From Actinomycetota bacterium (GTDB taxonomy: Bacteria; Actinomycetota; Actinomycetes; Actinomycetales; Microbacteriaceae): a DNA stretch of 64,000 nt. The notes beneath the pieces were generated by a model that saw nothing but the letters and a program-made list of their open reading frames with translations, did no database searches and was not told the DNA's origin. A program made the translations under genes and the position numbers. Shown here one piece after another: positions 50,580-58,997 of the stretch. The stretch's first letter is position 1, and the number at the start of each line of letters is the position of its first letter. The stretch is taken from assembly GCA_947449765.1 (NCBI GenBank), contig CANFSP010000002.1, positions 186,001 through 250,000 of the forward strand, given 5' to 3'.

Positions 50580-51123
50580 CGAGGATGACCCACTCCACGT
50601 TGTGCGCCACCCAGGGAATGTAGCCGAGGCCGTAGCCGAGCAGCATAAGCGTCGGCACCCAGAGGAGCGCGCCCACCACATTGAGGATGAGAAAGCGACG
50701 CGGATCGAACAGGCTCATTCCCACGAGGACGGGGATGAGCGCCCGAATCACCGGGACAAATCGAGCCAGAATGAGCGCATTGTTCCCGTGGTTGTTAAAA
50801 AACTCTTGGCCTCGCGCCAGCACGCGCGGATTGAAGAATCGTGACTTCTCATGGCGAAACATGCGCGGCCCAATGGCGCGACCTATCACGTAGCCCACCT
50901 GAGAGCCGAGCACAGCGCTCACGAAGACCGCAATCAGGGCCAGCCAGATCGGGGTGGCCGTCAGCACGCTCGACAGCATGAGCCCGAGGGTAAAAAGCAG
51001 CGAGTCACCCGGTAAAAAACTGCCAACCAAGAACGCCGTCTCGATGAAGATGATCACGGACACGGCGACGAGCGCCCACGCACCCCAAAAAGTGATGATG
51101 CTGGTTGGGTCGAGTGGATTCAC
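50494..51123 (-). CDS. DedA-family (VTT domain) membrane protein
   Basis: A 209-residue polytopic membrane protein with the DedA features: ETAFLVGSFLPGDSLLFTLGLM near the N-terminus, a GSQVGYVIGRAIGPRMF re-entrant region, and FARFVPVIRALIPVLVG-like GxxR/FxRF segment. Members flip or recycle lipid carriers (undecaprenyl phosphate, phosphatidylethanolamine) and use the proton gradient. Its ATG overlaps the stop of the glycosyltransferase gene upstream by 4 nt, so both act in one process, probably envelope lipid synthesis. Confidence 0.92.
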   Translation of the reverse strand: MNPLDPTSIITFWGAWALVAVSVIIFIETAFLVGSFLPGDSLLFTLGLMLSSVLTATPIWLALIAVFVSAVLGSQVGYVIGRAIGPRMFRHEKSRFFNPRVLARGQEFFNNHGNNALILARFVPVIRALIPVLVGMSLFDPRRFLILNVVGALLWVPTLMLLGYGLGYIPWVAHNVEWVILAIVVLSSLPFPIGVLREWMKRRRSTRAS

Positions 51124-52253
51124 GACACCGAGAGCGAGTAGTCAGAACCGGCGAGGTTCTTGTAGTGCGTAAAGAGCTTGTCATTGGTGGCAGCCCACGA
51201 CTTTGTTTCGACGGACTTGCGCGCGTTCAGGCGCATTTCGTGGCGCAGGTCGGCATCTTTAATGATTTCTTTGACGGCCTTGCGATAGGCGTCATCCTTG
51301 CGTGGATTCACGAGGAAGCCGTTAACGCCATTTTCGATGATGCTCGCGGGTCCACCGATCGCCGGCGCGACTACCGGGAGGCCTGACGCGAGTGCCTCCT
51401 GAATTGTTTGCCCGAAGGTTTCTTCTTCTCCGCAGTGCACAAACACGTCCATGGCGGCATAGGCGGTGGCGAGGTCATCCCCATGCAGTGCTCCGGTAAA
51501 GGTGACGGGATGCCCGGCAAACAGTTTCTCCAGGCGCGCCCGTTCTGGACCATCGCCGACAATGAGGAATGAGACGTTCTTGAGGCCGAGAAGCTCGACG
51601 AATCGGTCTACCTGCTTTTCGGGCGCAAGTCGACCGACGAACCCGATGACCAGCTGGTGGTCCGGAGCGATCGCGTCGCGCCACGCGTGCGTGGCTTCTC
51701 TGGTGCGGTGCCGCGGGTGGAAACCGTTCAGATCCACTCCACGACCCCACACCGCAACCCGGGTGACGCCCATGTCTTTGAGGTAACGCGCGGTTTCTTG
51801 AGTCGGGGCGAGGTTGACGTCGGCAAGCCGGTGAATGTTACGCACCGTCTGGTGGCTGGCCGCCTTGAGTGCAGCTAAACCGTAACGACCCGTGTATCCG
51901 GCAATGTCTGTCTGGAAGACCGCGACCGTGGGAATGCCCAGGCGGCGGGACACGGCCAGAGCTTGGCGACCAAGCAAGAAGGGCGACGCGACATGAACAA
52001 CATCGGGCCGGAACGTGCGCAGGATCGAGGTCATGTTGAGCAGGGGGAGCGCAACGGGGAACGAGCGGAAGATAAAGCGCGTTGTGCGAATGACCGGAAA
52101 TCCGAGGAATTCATCCTCTGGTGCGGTTGGGGCAATGAGGATTGCTTTGTGGCCCTCAGCTTTGAGGCTCTCTAAAATTTGCACGACAGAGTTCGTCACG
52201 CCATTTGTCTGTGGCAGGAACGACTCTGTGACAACAGCAACTCGAAGCTTCAC
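51120..52253 (-). CDS. Glycosyltransferase, GT4 type (MgtA/PimB-like mannosyltransferase)
   Basis: A GT-B enzyme of 377 residues. The N-terminus KLRVAVVTESFLPQTNGVTNSVVQILE matches MgtA, the mannosyltransferase that extends glucuronosyl-diacylglycerol in corynebacteria. VIGFVGRLAPEKQVDRFVEL and the EEETFGQTIQEALASGLPVVAP motif, with its E-x7-E pair, mark the nucleotide-sugar site. The GTG at 52253 is chosen from homology; the 109-codon extension is spurious. With ugd nearby, a glucuronate-containing mannosyl glycolipid is a reasonable inference. Confidence 0.88.
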   Translation of the reverse strand: MKLRVAVVTESFLPQTNGVTNSVVQILESLKAEGHKAILIAPTAPEDEFLGFPVIRTTRFIFRSFPVALPLLNMTSILRTFRPDVVHVASPFLLGRQALAVSRRLGIPTVAVFQTDIAGYTGRYGLAALKAASHQTVRNIHRLADVNLAPTQETARYLKDMGVTRVAVWGRGVDLNGFHPRHRTREATHAWRDAIAPDHQLVIGFVGRLAPEKQVDRFVELLGLKNVSFLIVGDGPERARLEKLFAGHPVTFTGALHGDDLATAYAAMDVFVHCGEEETFGQTIQEALASGLPVVAPAIGGPASIIENGVNGFLVNPRKDDAYRKAVKEIIKDADLRHEMRLNARKSVETKSWAATNDKLFTHYKNLAGSDYSLSVS

Positions 52254-52485
52254 TCTGAAACGGTAGAAGGAGCGGGTGCACCTTTCCTTAACTAAACGTG
52301 TCGTGTCGGGAAACACTCGTGTCGCGCCACATTGCGTGTTTGTCGTGCGAATTCGTGACGAACTCTGCCAGATCGATGTCTCTCGCGTGTGCAGGAGCTC
52401 TGGGTCGCATGTGCAGTTGCCTTCAGGCGTGACGAGGTAGAGTGCACTGAGGGGAAAAACCCCGTGCGACCTGTGGGGTGTATCT

Positions 52486-52890
52486 GTGTTCATAGCCTTT
52501 CTTGTTTGCGCGATTTGTGTCGCAGTGGTCAACCTTGTCATTGGGATGCGCAAACTCACGTCGAGCAAGAACCAGCTCATCCAAAATGGACAAATCTGGT
52601 GGCGAACGATTCACCCGTTCATGATCAAGCTCGCCGGTGTGCTCGAGACCCTGATTGCGCTTGGGCTCATCGCACCCGCCCTCGTCTACGTTCGCATCGC
52701 CGAGTCGCCTGTTCTCATCATTGGCGTCAGTGCTGCCCTCGCGGCGGTTCTCTCGCAACTTCTTGCGCTGGCCGTGCTCAGTGTTCACCGGGTACGCATC
52801 AGTCGTCGGCCGTACTACGTCGTTCTCGGCCTCTCGTTGCTCACCCTGGTGCTCGGAATCCTCGAGCTGTTCTTTCCCAGTTTCTCGTAG
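52486..52890 (+). CDS. DoxX-like small membrane protein (first)
   Basis: A 134-residue membrane protein with four predicted helices (about 2-20, 45-65, 75-100, 112-130). Layout and the HPFMIKLAGVLETLIALGLIAPAL segment resemble DoxX-like proteins. No cofactor motif is evident. GTG at 52486 is the start; GGGGTG precedes it. A second DoxX-like gene follows 40 nt later. The 232-nt gap before it holds no gene; it probably contains divergent promoters for the glycosyltransferase and this gene. Confidence 0.7.
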   Translation: MFIAFLVCAICVAVVNLVIGMRKLTSSKNQLIQNGQIWWRTIHPFMIKLAGVLETLIALGLIAPALVYVRIAESPVLIIGVSAALAAVLSQLLALAVLSVHRVRISRRPYYVVLGLSLLTLVLGILELFFPSFS

Positions 52891-52930
52891 GGGTGAAAGC
52901 TCTCGCCGTTCGGGCGTGAATAATTGAGGC

Positions 52931-53308
52931 ATGCTCATCGCCTACTGGATTACCGCCGCTCTGCTTGCTTTCGTGTACTTGTACGCCGGTGGCACCAAGA
53001 TTTTTCGGAGCAAATCGGCGCTCGAAGCAAGTGGCATGGCTTGGGTGTCGAACGTACCCTCGAGCATCCCCAAACTCGTGGGAATTGTTGAAGTCCTCGG
53101 GGCGCTGGGCGTGCTCGTGCCGCCATTGATTGCGGGCATCCCTGTTGTGCTGGCGCCCCTGGCCGCAATCGGCTTGGTTCTCGTGCAGGGCGTCGCCATC
53201 GGAATTCACATGCGCATGGGCGATGCCAAATCACTTCCCGTGAATATCGTGCTGTTCGTGCTCGCCCTCGTGGTCGCCTTTCTGGGGGCTACAGTTTTCG
53301 TCGTGTGA
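52931..53308 (+). CDS. DoxX-family membrane protein (second)
   Basis: A 125-residue protein with four membrane helices and the family-typical AGGTKIFRSK and PKLVGIVEVLGALGVLVPPL segments. DoxX proteins are quinone-linked or redox-homeostasis proteins in some bacteria. Clear resemblance in size and layout to the previous gene suggests a tandem duplication that has since diverged. It ends 30 nt before the SRP RNA. Confidence 0.85.
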   Translation: MLIAYWITAALLAFVYLYAGGTKIFRSKSALEASGMAWVSNVPSSIPKLVGIVEVLGALGVLVPPLIAGIPVVLAPLAAIGLVLVQGVAIGIHMRMGDAKSLPVNIVLFVLALVVAFLGATVFVV

Positions 53309-53338
53309 GCACTCCCGGCAAACCGGTAAACTAAGGGT

Positions 53339-53428
53339 CGGCTCCTCGCGTGGCGCCATCCAGGCCAACTCCCCCAGGACAGAAATGCAGCAAGGGTAAC
53401 CGGGCTCTGGCGGGTGCGCGAGGGGTCC
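53339..53428 (+). ncRNA. ffs: Signal recognition particle RNA (small bacterial type, 4.5S)
   Basis: The conserved SRP core is present: ACTCCCCCAGGACAGAAATG followed by CAGCAAGGGTAA, closing to GGGCTCTGGCGGGT. Outer helices pair CCTCGCG with CGCGAGG. A T6 run (53429-53434) follows as terminator. The RNA binds Ffh for co-translational membrane targeting. Exact ends are approximate. Confidence 0.93.
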
Positions 53429-53432
53429 TTTT

Positions 53433-54467
53433 TTATGGCGTAACGAGAACTTTGAGGATGCCCGGCTCGCCACTGGCCATGCGAGCGTACATCTCCGCGA
53501 CGCCACCAAGGTCAATCGTGTGGCTAAAGATTGGCAGAGGGTCGATTTTGCCCGAGGCGACCAAATCTATCGCCTCAGACATATGGGTGAGATCACCCAA
53601 CCCTGTCCACAGCGTGGGGTTTTTGAGCATCAGCGCGCCGAAGTTCACCGTGAGCGGGTGTGCGGGAATCCCGAGATTCCCCATCAATCCACCGATTCCG
53701 ATGATGTCGCTCGCAAGGTCGAGCGAACCCTGTGTACCCGCCGCATCGACAACGGCAGGAACGCCCTCAGGGTAGAGCTCGCGAAGTTGGTTTTTCCCGG
53801 CATCGTCGGCCAGAAAGGTTCGGGTTGCTCCGACTTTCTCTGCGACAGCGAGACGCTCGGCAACGCGGTCGACGGCGATGACCTCGGGCACCCCCGAGGC
53901 GACGGCGGTCATGATGGCCGACAGGCCGACGGGCCCGCATCCAATCACCACGAGAACCTCGGGCGAGTTGCTCATCACGTGTCTCACCGCGGTCCACCCG
54001 GTACACAGTGCATCGCCGACCACGAGAGCGGCCGCGTCACTCACCGTCGGAGGCACCGCGATTACGGCGTTGTCGGCCCACGGCACCACGAGATACTCAG
54101 ACTGTGTGCCGCCAAGGTTGCCCATCATTTCACCGGACCCGTGTACGCCACCGCGTCGGCATCGCTGGGCCTGTCCCCGCAGGCACAGGTCACACGAACC
54201 ACACCACGGTGCGGCTGGTCCGGTCACGCGATCGCCGACGGAGTGTTTCGTCACGTTGGCGCCGACCTCGTCAACAATCCCCACCCACTCGTGACCGAGG
54301 GCATAGCCAACCTCGGGAGTGACGTGTCCGGCGACGAGGTGCAAGTCGCTACCGCAGATGCTCGTGGCGGTGACGCGCACCCGAATGCCATTCGGATCAG
54401 CCAATTCGGGCGTGGGCACCTCGCGCAATTCGACTCGGTCCCGTTCGGCGAATATCACTGATTTCAT
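53433..54467 (-). CDS. Zinc-dependent medium-chain alcohol dehydrogenase
   Basis: NAD(P)-dependent enzyme of 344 residues. Catalytic zinc ligands C38 and H59-E60 (GHE), a structural zinc set C89, C92, C95, C103, and the Rossmann motif VIGCGPVGLS are all present. The ATG at 54467 overlaps the esterase stop as ATGA; an in-frame ATG at 54482 is possible. The stop codon lies within the T-run of the SRP RNA terminator. As the last gene of a monooxygenase-esterase operon it may oxidise the alcohol substrate or the released alcohol. Confidence 0.92.
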   Translation of the reverse strand: MKSVIFAERDRVELREVPTPELADPNGIRVRVTATSICGSDLHLVAGHVTPEVGYALGHEWVGIVDEVGANVTKHSVGDRVTGPAAPWCGSCDLCLRGQAQRCRRGGVHGSGEMMGNLGGTQSEYLVVPWADNAVIAVPPTVSDAAALVVGDALCTGWTAVRHVMSNSPEVLVVIGCGPVGLSAIMTAVASGVPEVIAVDRVAERLAVAEKVGATRTFLADDAGKNQLRELYPEGVPAVVDAAGTQGSLDLASDIIGIGGLMGNLGIPAHPLTVNFGALMLKNPTLWTGLGDLTHMSEAIDLVASGKIDPLPIFSHTIDLGGVAEMYARMASGEPGILKVLVTP

Positions 54468-55612
54468 CGTTGAGCTAGCCATTCGTTTGTTGCCGCCAAA
54501 AGGGTCAGTGCCGCATCCGACGCACCCACCGTGGGCTGCGTGTGGGTCGAGACAAAGCTGAACACGACGTCCCGCGCCGGATCGAGCACCACGATAGCAC
54601 CGCCGGCGCCTTGATGACCGAAGGATGCGCCACCGAGCATCGGCGAGTAAACGTGAGGTAGCTCGACACCCGAGCCGAACCGAGTCACGTGGCAGAGTGC
54701 CCGGTCCATTCCGGATCTTCTCTCGCGTGCGAGTTCGGCAACTGACTCAGACGAAAGTAGTCCGGTGCCTGACGAAATTCCGGTAATGGCAGCGAGGAGG
54801 TGTGCAAGATCAGTTGCCGTGCTCACGCCCGAAAGAGACGGCCAGTTCGCGCGAACCACTCGAGGGTCACTAAAGAAGAACGGGGCGCCGCTGAGAATCG
54901 GAACGAACGATCCGTCGAAGAGTGCGCGACCTGTGGCTAACGCCTCCGCATGGTGCGCGGTGAGAACGGGAAAGTCGAAGCTCAGTGCCGCCAGTCGTTG
55001 GGCGACGCCGTCGGGAGCGCCGAACCAGAAGTCATGCCCAGTCGGTGTCGTGAAGTATTGGTCGACGTAGGTGGCGACGTCGACATCAAGGGCGTGAGTG
55101 AAAACGCCGTTCATCAGAGCCCCGAATGTGAATGCCCCATATCCGTGTTCGGTTCCCGGTTCCCAGAAGGGTTCCTGCTGCTCGATGGCTCTGTCCAGCT
55201 CGCCCGCGAGCAACTCGTCCGTGCTTAACACCCGACTCACGCCGGGGATACCGCAGCTGTGATCAAGCACCATCCGTGCGGTGATATCCCGAGTCGAGGA
55301 CTTGTTCATCTCCGGCCAGTACGAAGCAAGCGGTTGGTCAAGATCGAGCTTGCCGTTTTGCCGTGCGTGCATGGCAGCCGAGGCCACAATGGCCTTCGAC
55401 ACGGAAAAAACCTGCACCGGGGTATCTGCTTGCACGCTCCCGCCTGAGACATTCAGAATTTCTTCGCCATCGACGAGCAGCGTGCATTGCGCGCCACCTC
55501 GCGACCTCGCGATGACCCGGGAAAATACCTCGGCTAGCTCACCGGCGGATTCTGCGACGTAGCCATTGACCGCGGCGTATGAGGGAAGTGAAGGTGGTGG
55601 GGGCTGAGTCAT
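54464..55612 (-). CDS. Serine beta-lactamase-fold esterase (EstB-like)
   Basis: A 382-residue hydrolase of the class C beta-lactamase fold. The nucleophile motif SVSK gives S70 and K73, and HGYGA has Y158 in the place of the YxN tyrosine; GHQGAGG is the third box. No signal peptide is visible, which points to an intracellular esterase rather than a lactamase. It starts 14 nt after the flavin monooxygenase stop and overlaps the dehydrogenase gene. It would hydrolyse the ester made by the monooxygenase if that enzyme does Baeyer-Villiger chemistry. Confidence 0.88.
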   Translation of the reverse strand: MTQPPPPSLPSYAAVNGYVAESAGELAEVFSRVIARSRGGAQCTLLVDGEEILNVSGGSVQADTPVQVFSVSKAIVASAAMHARQNGKLDLDQPLASYWPEMNKSSTRDITARMVLDHSCGIPGVSRVLSTDELLAGELDRAIEQQEPFWEPGTEHGYGAFTFGALMNGVFTHALDVDVATYVDQYFTTPTGHDFWFGAPDGVAQRLAALSFDFPVLTAHHAEALATGRALFDGSFVPILSGAPFFFSDPRVVRANWPSLSGVSTATDLAHLLAAITGISSGTGLLSSESVAELARERRSGMDRALCHVTRFGSGVELPHVYSPMLGGASFGHQGAGGAIVVLDPARDVVFSFVSTHTQPTVGASDAALTLLAATNEWLAQR

Positions 55613-55626
55613 GATCGTCCTGTGGA

Positions 55627-57033
55627 TTAGTGGTGGGCGAGGCGGGCGGTAGCGAAAAAACCAGACTGCTTGGCGCCGGGTATTTCGAGGCCGTAGGTTG
55701 CGCGAAGGGCGTTGAGCATGTTCTCCAGCGCAACTGTGTCGGCTTGATTGATGTTGCGTCGGGTGTCGAGGAAGGGAAAATCGCCCTTGAGATTGGGGCG
55801 GTATTCGGTGCGCAGAGCTCGCATCCCGGCGCTATTGATTCCTCGGTCGCGCGCGAGAATATCCGCCACAATGATGTGCCCCAGCTGATCGAAGAGAGCC
55901 CAGGCGTCGGCGCGGCTAGGGTGAATGACTCCCATGGCATAGAGCGTTTCGTAGCGTTCTGAGAGGGCACCCAGCAAAAATTCGGGATGACCGTCGTTCG
56001 GCGGCAGAATCTCGGCGCTGAGCCAGGGAATCGCGATATCGAAACCCGTTGCGAGCACTACGACATCGAACGTTTCGCTCGTGCCGTCGGTGAATTCGAC
56101 CTGGTTTGCTGTGAAGCGCGTGACATCGGGCTTATGCGACAACGTGCCATGCGTGAAGTGATGCAATGCGAGGTCACTCACGATGGGTTGTGTCGCTCCG
56201 AGCGGCCACCCCGGTGTTTCAAGCCCGTAGGCTTCGAGCGGCCCGACCGTCGAGAGGACGAGATCCACGACCTGCAAGGGATTGAGATTGTCCGGAACGT
56301 TGGGAAGCTTGGGCAGCGGGATTTTGCCGACGAGCAAGTCGGGTGTCGGGACCCCGAATATCTGCTTTGGCAAAAAGTAGTACGGGCGACGGGTGGAGAG
56401 CGTGGCTTTCGCGCCAAACTCGGCTGCATCGACCGCGATGTCAACCCCGCTGTTTCCTGCCCCAATGATGAGCACCCGGTGGCCGACAAATTCATCGGGA
56501 TGTGCGTAAGCACTCGAGTGAATCATCCTGCCGGCGAAGTCGGACATGCCCTCAATGTCAGGCAGATACGGATCCCATTGTTGTCCTCCGGCATAAATAA
56601 TCCCCGCGTATTCACCAAGTGGACCGTGTTCAGTTTCAACGAGCCATGTAGGTGTGGCGCTGTCGTCGGTGGGAGTTGCGTTGGTGACGCACGTGTTGAA
56701 GTGGATGTGCTCCTCGAGCCGAAACTCGCGAGCCATGTCTTCGATATAGGTCAGCACCTGACGCCACGACGGATAGGTGGGGTAGTCCTCTGGCATGGGG
56801 TAGTCGATGTAACCCCCGTTGATTTTGCTCGTGATGAAGTGGCATGTCTCGTACATCGGCGAGCCGGGGTTGTCCATGTCCCAGATTCCGCCGACACGCG
56901 AGTGTCGCTCCACCACGTCAAACGGGATGTTTTTGCGTTTCAGTGCGCGGGCTGCGGCGAGACCGAACGGCCCTGCACCGACGATCAGGTAGGGCAGGTT
57001 AGTTCGCGAAGATAGTGCGCTGTCGGCGGTCAT
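55627..57033 (-). CDS. Flavin-binding monooxygenase (class B, FMO-type)
   Basis: NADPH- and FAD-dependent monooxygenase of 468 residues. FAD motif GAGPFG (19-24), NADPH motif GAGNSG (191-196), and the fingerprint FAGRMIHSSAY (166-176), i.e. F-x-G-x3-H-x3-Y. The final Tyr, not Trp, places it with FMOs rather than strict Baeyer-Villiger enzymes, though some FMOs oxidise ketones to esters. First gene of a three-gene operon and divergent from an AraC regulator gene across 100 nt. Confidence 0.9.
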   Translation of the reverse strand: MTADSALSSRTNLPYLIVGAGPFGLAAARALKRKNIPFDVVERHSRVGGIWDMDNPGSPMYETCHFITSKINGGYIDYPMPEDYPTYPSWRQVLTYIEDMAREFRLEEHIHFNTCVTNATPTDDSATPTWLVETEHGPLGEYAGIIYAGGQQWDPYLPDIEGMSDFAGRMIHSSAYAHPDEFVGHRVLIIGAGNSGVDIAVDAAEFGAKATLSTRRPYYFLPKQIFGVPTPDLLVGKIPLPKLPNVPDNLNPLQVVDLVLSTVGPLEAYGLETPGWPLGATQPIVSDLALHHFTHGTLSHKPDVTRFTANQVEFTDGTSETFDVVVLATGFDIAIPWLSAEILPPNDGHPEFLLGALSERYETLYAMGVIHPSRADAWALFDQLGHIIVADILARDRGINSAGMRALRTEYRPNLKGDFPFLDTRRNINQADTVALENMLNALRATYGLEIPGAKQSGFFATARLAHH

Positions 57034-57133
57034 GAGTTCACTTTAGAAAGGATGGCCGAGTCGTCGCTGTCGTATTTGCGCACTCATCTGTCTCATTTAC
57101 GCTGCCTTGGCTAGAGTCATAAGGGGAGGACTC

Positions 57134-58120
57134 ATGTCTGAACTCGGGTTGTTGCGTCACGACGTAGATGAACCACGTGTCGTCACTCCGGCGCGCTGGC
57201 GGCAGCTCATCACCGACATTTATGCCCCGATTCGCGTTGATCACACGGAAGATTCTTTTTCTGGGCAAATTCGTAATCACGATGTTGATGGAATTCACAT
57301 CTCACGAATCCGGGTCGGAGCCCATCGGACTCAACGAGTAGAAGCCGACATTCGTCCAGCTGACCAACCCAAACTCGTACTCTGCGTGCAATTGAGTGGT
57401 CACGGGGTGGTGAGCCAGGCGGGTCGCTTCGCGCTCCTGGAGCCTGGGGATATCACGGTTTACAACACAAATGCTCCCTACGAGCTGATTTTTGATGGGG
57501 ACGCGGAGTGCATGGGCGTCGTCATCCCCTGGGGTGCGCTTCCGGAGGCGCCGGCAACCCTGCGTCACCTCGCGGCACGCGTAATTCCGCACACTGATCC
57601 CGTAATTCGCGCAGTCGTGCGTTCGATTGTCAGCATCGAACCGGAACTCGCAATCATGCCACCACGGGCTCGACGCAGATTTGTCCATCACATCGTCGAC
57701 ATGATCGCGACAGTGTGCGCGGCAGAAAATGAGCGAGCCCTCATTTCGGGAGAAGGTGGTATCGACGATGAGGCGTTGCGTCGCGCGCTTTCCTATATCG
57801 AGCTGCATCTGTCTGAACCGGAACTCTCGGTAGAGATGGTAGCGGCTGAGAATTTCGTCTCAGTCAGAAGACTGCAAGCGCTTGCGACGCGAAATGGCTT
57901 TGGTTTAGCTTCGTGGATCCGGACCCGTCGCCTCGAAAAATGTCGGATGGAGATACTCAGCAGTCCCGATCGGCTCATCAGCGATATCGCCCTGTCTGGG
58001 GGCTTCGCCACGGCATCCCACTTTGCGCACCTTTTTCGGGGTACCTACGGTCTTACGCCGCGCGAGTATCGGCAGCATCACGCTCGAGTGCTCGACGGTT
58101 ACGATTATCAGGACGAGTAA
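57134..58120 (+). CDS. AraC-family transcriptional regulator
   Basis: A 328-residue regulator. The N-terminal two-thirds match the AraC_binding_2 (cupin-like) domain, with LCVQLSGHGVVSQAGRFALLEPGDITVYNTNAPYELIF-like sequence. The C-terminal third has the two helix-turn-helix units, ending in SGGFATASHFAHLFRGTYGLTPREYRQ. ATG at 57134 follows GGGGAGG. By position it is the likely activator of the divergent monooxygenase operon. Confidence 0.92.
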   Translation: MSELGLLRHDVDEPRVVTPARWRQLITDIYAPIRVDHTEDSFSGQIRNHDVDGIHISRIRVGAHRTQRVEADIRPADQPKLVLCVQLSGHGVVSQAGRFALLEPGDITVYNTNAPYELIFDGDAECMGVVIPWGALPEAPATLRHLAARVIPHTDPVIRAVVRSIVSIEPELAIMPPRARRRFVHHIVDMIATVCAAENERALISGEGGIDDEALRRALSYIELHLSEPELSVEMVAAENFVSVRRLQALATRNGFGLASWIRTRRLEKCRMEILSSPDRLISDIALSGGFATASHFAHLFRGTYGLTPREYRQHHARVLDGYDYQDE

Positions 58121-58188
58121 TTGCATGGGTCGCGAATCCGTGAGGGTTTGTGTGGCGTTGTTAGGTACGGATTTATCAGGAGAAACGC

Positions 58189-58956
58189 ATGGCACAGGGA
58201 GTATCGAGGCGCGGAAAAACCGCTTCTCATACCGACCAAGTGCCGGCATATCGATCCCTCGATGAGGCGTACTGGACGAGGTTCGGGTCCAACCCTGAGC
58301 CCTCGATGCGGGAGAAAATCCTCATCGTCACCGTCGATGATGTGGGCCGAGTCGGTCCGTCGGCGTTCAATGCAAAGGTCGTTTGTGAAGCCCTCGGTGT
58401 CTCATTTAGCCTCATCAACCACTACTTTGGGAGCCGCGACGAACTCATCGCGGAAGCTGCAATTCGGTCTTACCAGTACTACGTTGATAGCTTGTGGGCA
58501 GCGGCGCGAAGCAAAAAGAAGCCCGAGGAACGGCTACGAGCGTGGCTGGAGCGCTCTCTCTCGTGGTCTCGGCAGTACTCGGGTCTAGGCGCGCTTCTTA
58601 ACTACCCGACTGCGTCTCTTGACGTCACGCACATCATCACCGAAAAGTGGTCCGACACTCTCAAAGCTTGGGGAACGGTGAACCTGGCGAGACTTCTTCA
58701 ACTCGTCAAGGATGTTCGTTCCGGCAAGGTAACCGATATCGAGATTGACGTGGACAACATTCCGAAGGCCAATCTTCTCAAGGATGCGCGCGCGAACATG
58801 GCGATGGCTTCCGTGGGCTGGGCGATACTCGGTCTGGCGGTGTGGAGTGCCGGAAAACACTTGCCGACCGGAGGAATTGACGAGACGAAACCTCTCGAGA
58901 AAATTGCCATCGAGTATCACCTCAAGACAATTTTGGACATTGCCAAAAACGGCTAG
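58189..58956 (+). CDS. TetR-family transcriptional regulator
   Basis: A 255-residue protein. The helix-turn-helix is in SAFNAKVVCEALGVSFSLINHYFGSRDELIAEAA, at about residues 58-92, preceded by an unusually long N-terminal tail of about 40 residues. The ligand-binding domain is predicted helical, with no ligand evident. AGGAG lies 8 nt before the ATG. It follows the AraC gene by 68 nt on the same strand and may be co-transcribed, giving the monooxygenase operon a second regulator. Confidence 0.88.
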   Translation: MAQGVSRRGKTASHTDQVPAYRSLDEAYWTRFGSNPEPSMREKILIVTVDDVGRVGPSAFNAKVVCEALGVSFSLINHYFGSRDELIAEAAIRSYQYYVDSLWAAARSKKKPEERLRAWLERSLSWSRQYSGLGALLNYPTASLDVTHIITEKWSDTLKAWGTVNLARLLQLVKDVRSGKVTDIEIDVDNIPKANLLKDARANMAMASVGWAILGLAVWSAGKHLPTGGIDETKPLEKIAIEYHLKTILDIAKNG

Positions 58957-58997
58957 TTTCTGTTAGCTCGGTGCCGCTAACCGGTTGTGGCTAGCCG
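58950..58997. terminator. Nested inverted repeat at convergent stops, candidate bidirectional terminator
   Basis: CGGCTAG (58950-58956, containing the tetR stop) pairs with CTAGCCG (58991-58997, containing the surface-protein stop); inside it GTTAGC (58962-58967) pairs with GCTAAC (58976-58981). No strong T-run. Confidence 0.4.

Noticed and set aside
53520-54461. 313-codon open frame on the plus strand
   Set aside because: Antisense to the zinc alcohol dehydrogenase, whose zinc and cofactor motifs are complete; no domain seen.
54464-55612. Antibiotic-resistance beta-lactamase
   Set aside because: The fold and SxxK motif are present, but there is no signal peptide and the operon context points to an intracellular esterase.
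55987-57015. 342-codon open frame on the plus strand
   Set aside because: Antisense to the flavin monooxygenase with its FAD, NADPH and fingerprint motifs; product looks random and Arg/Val-rich.
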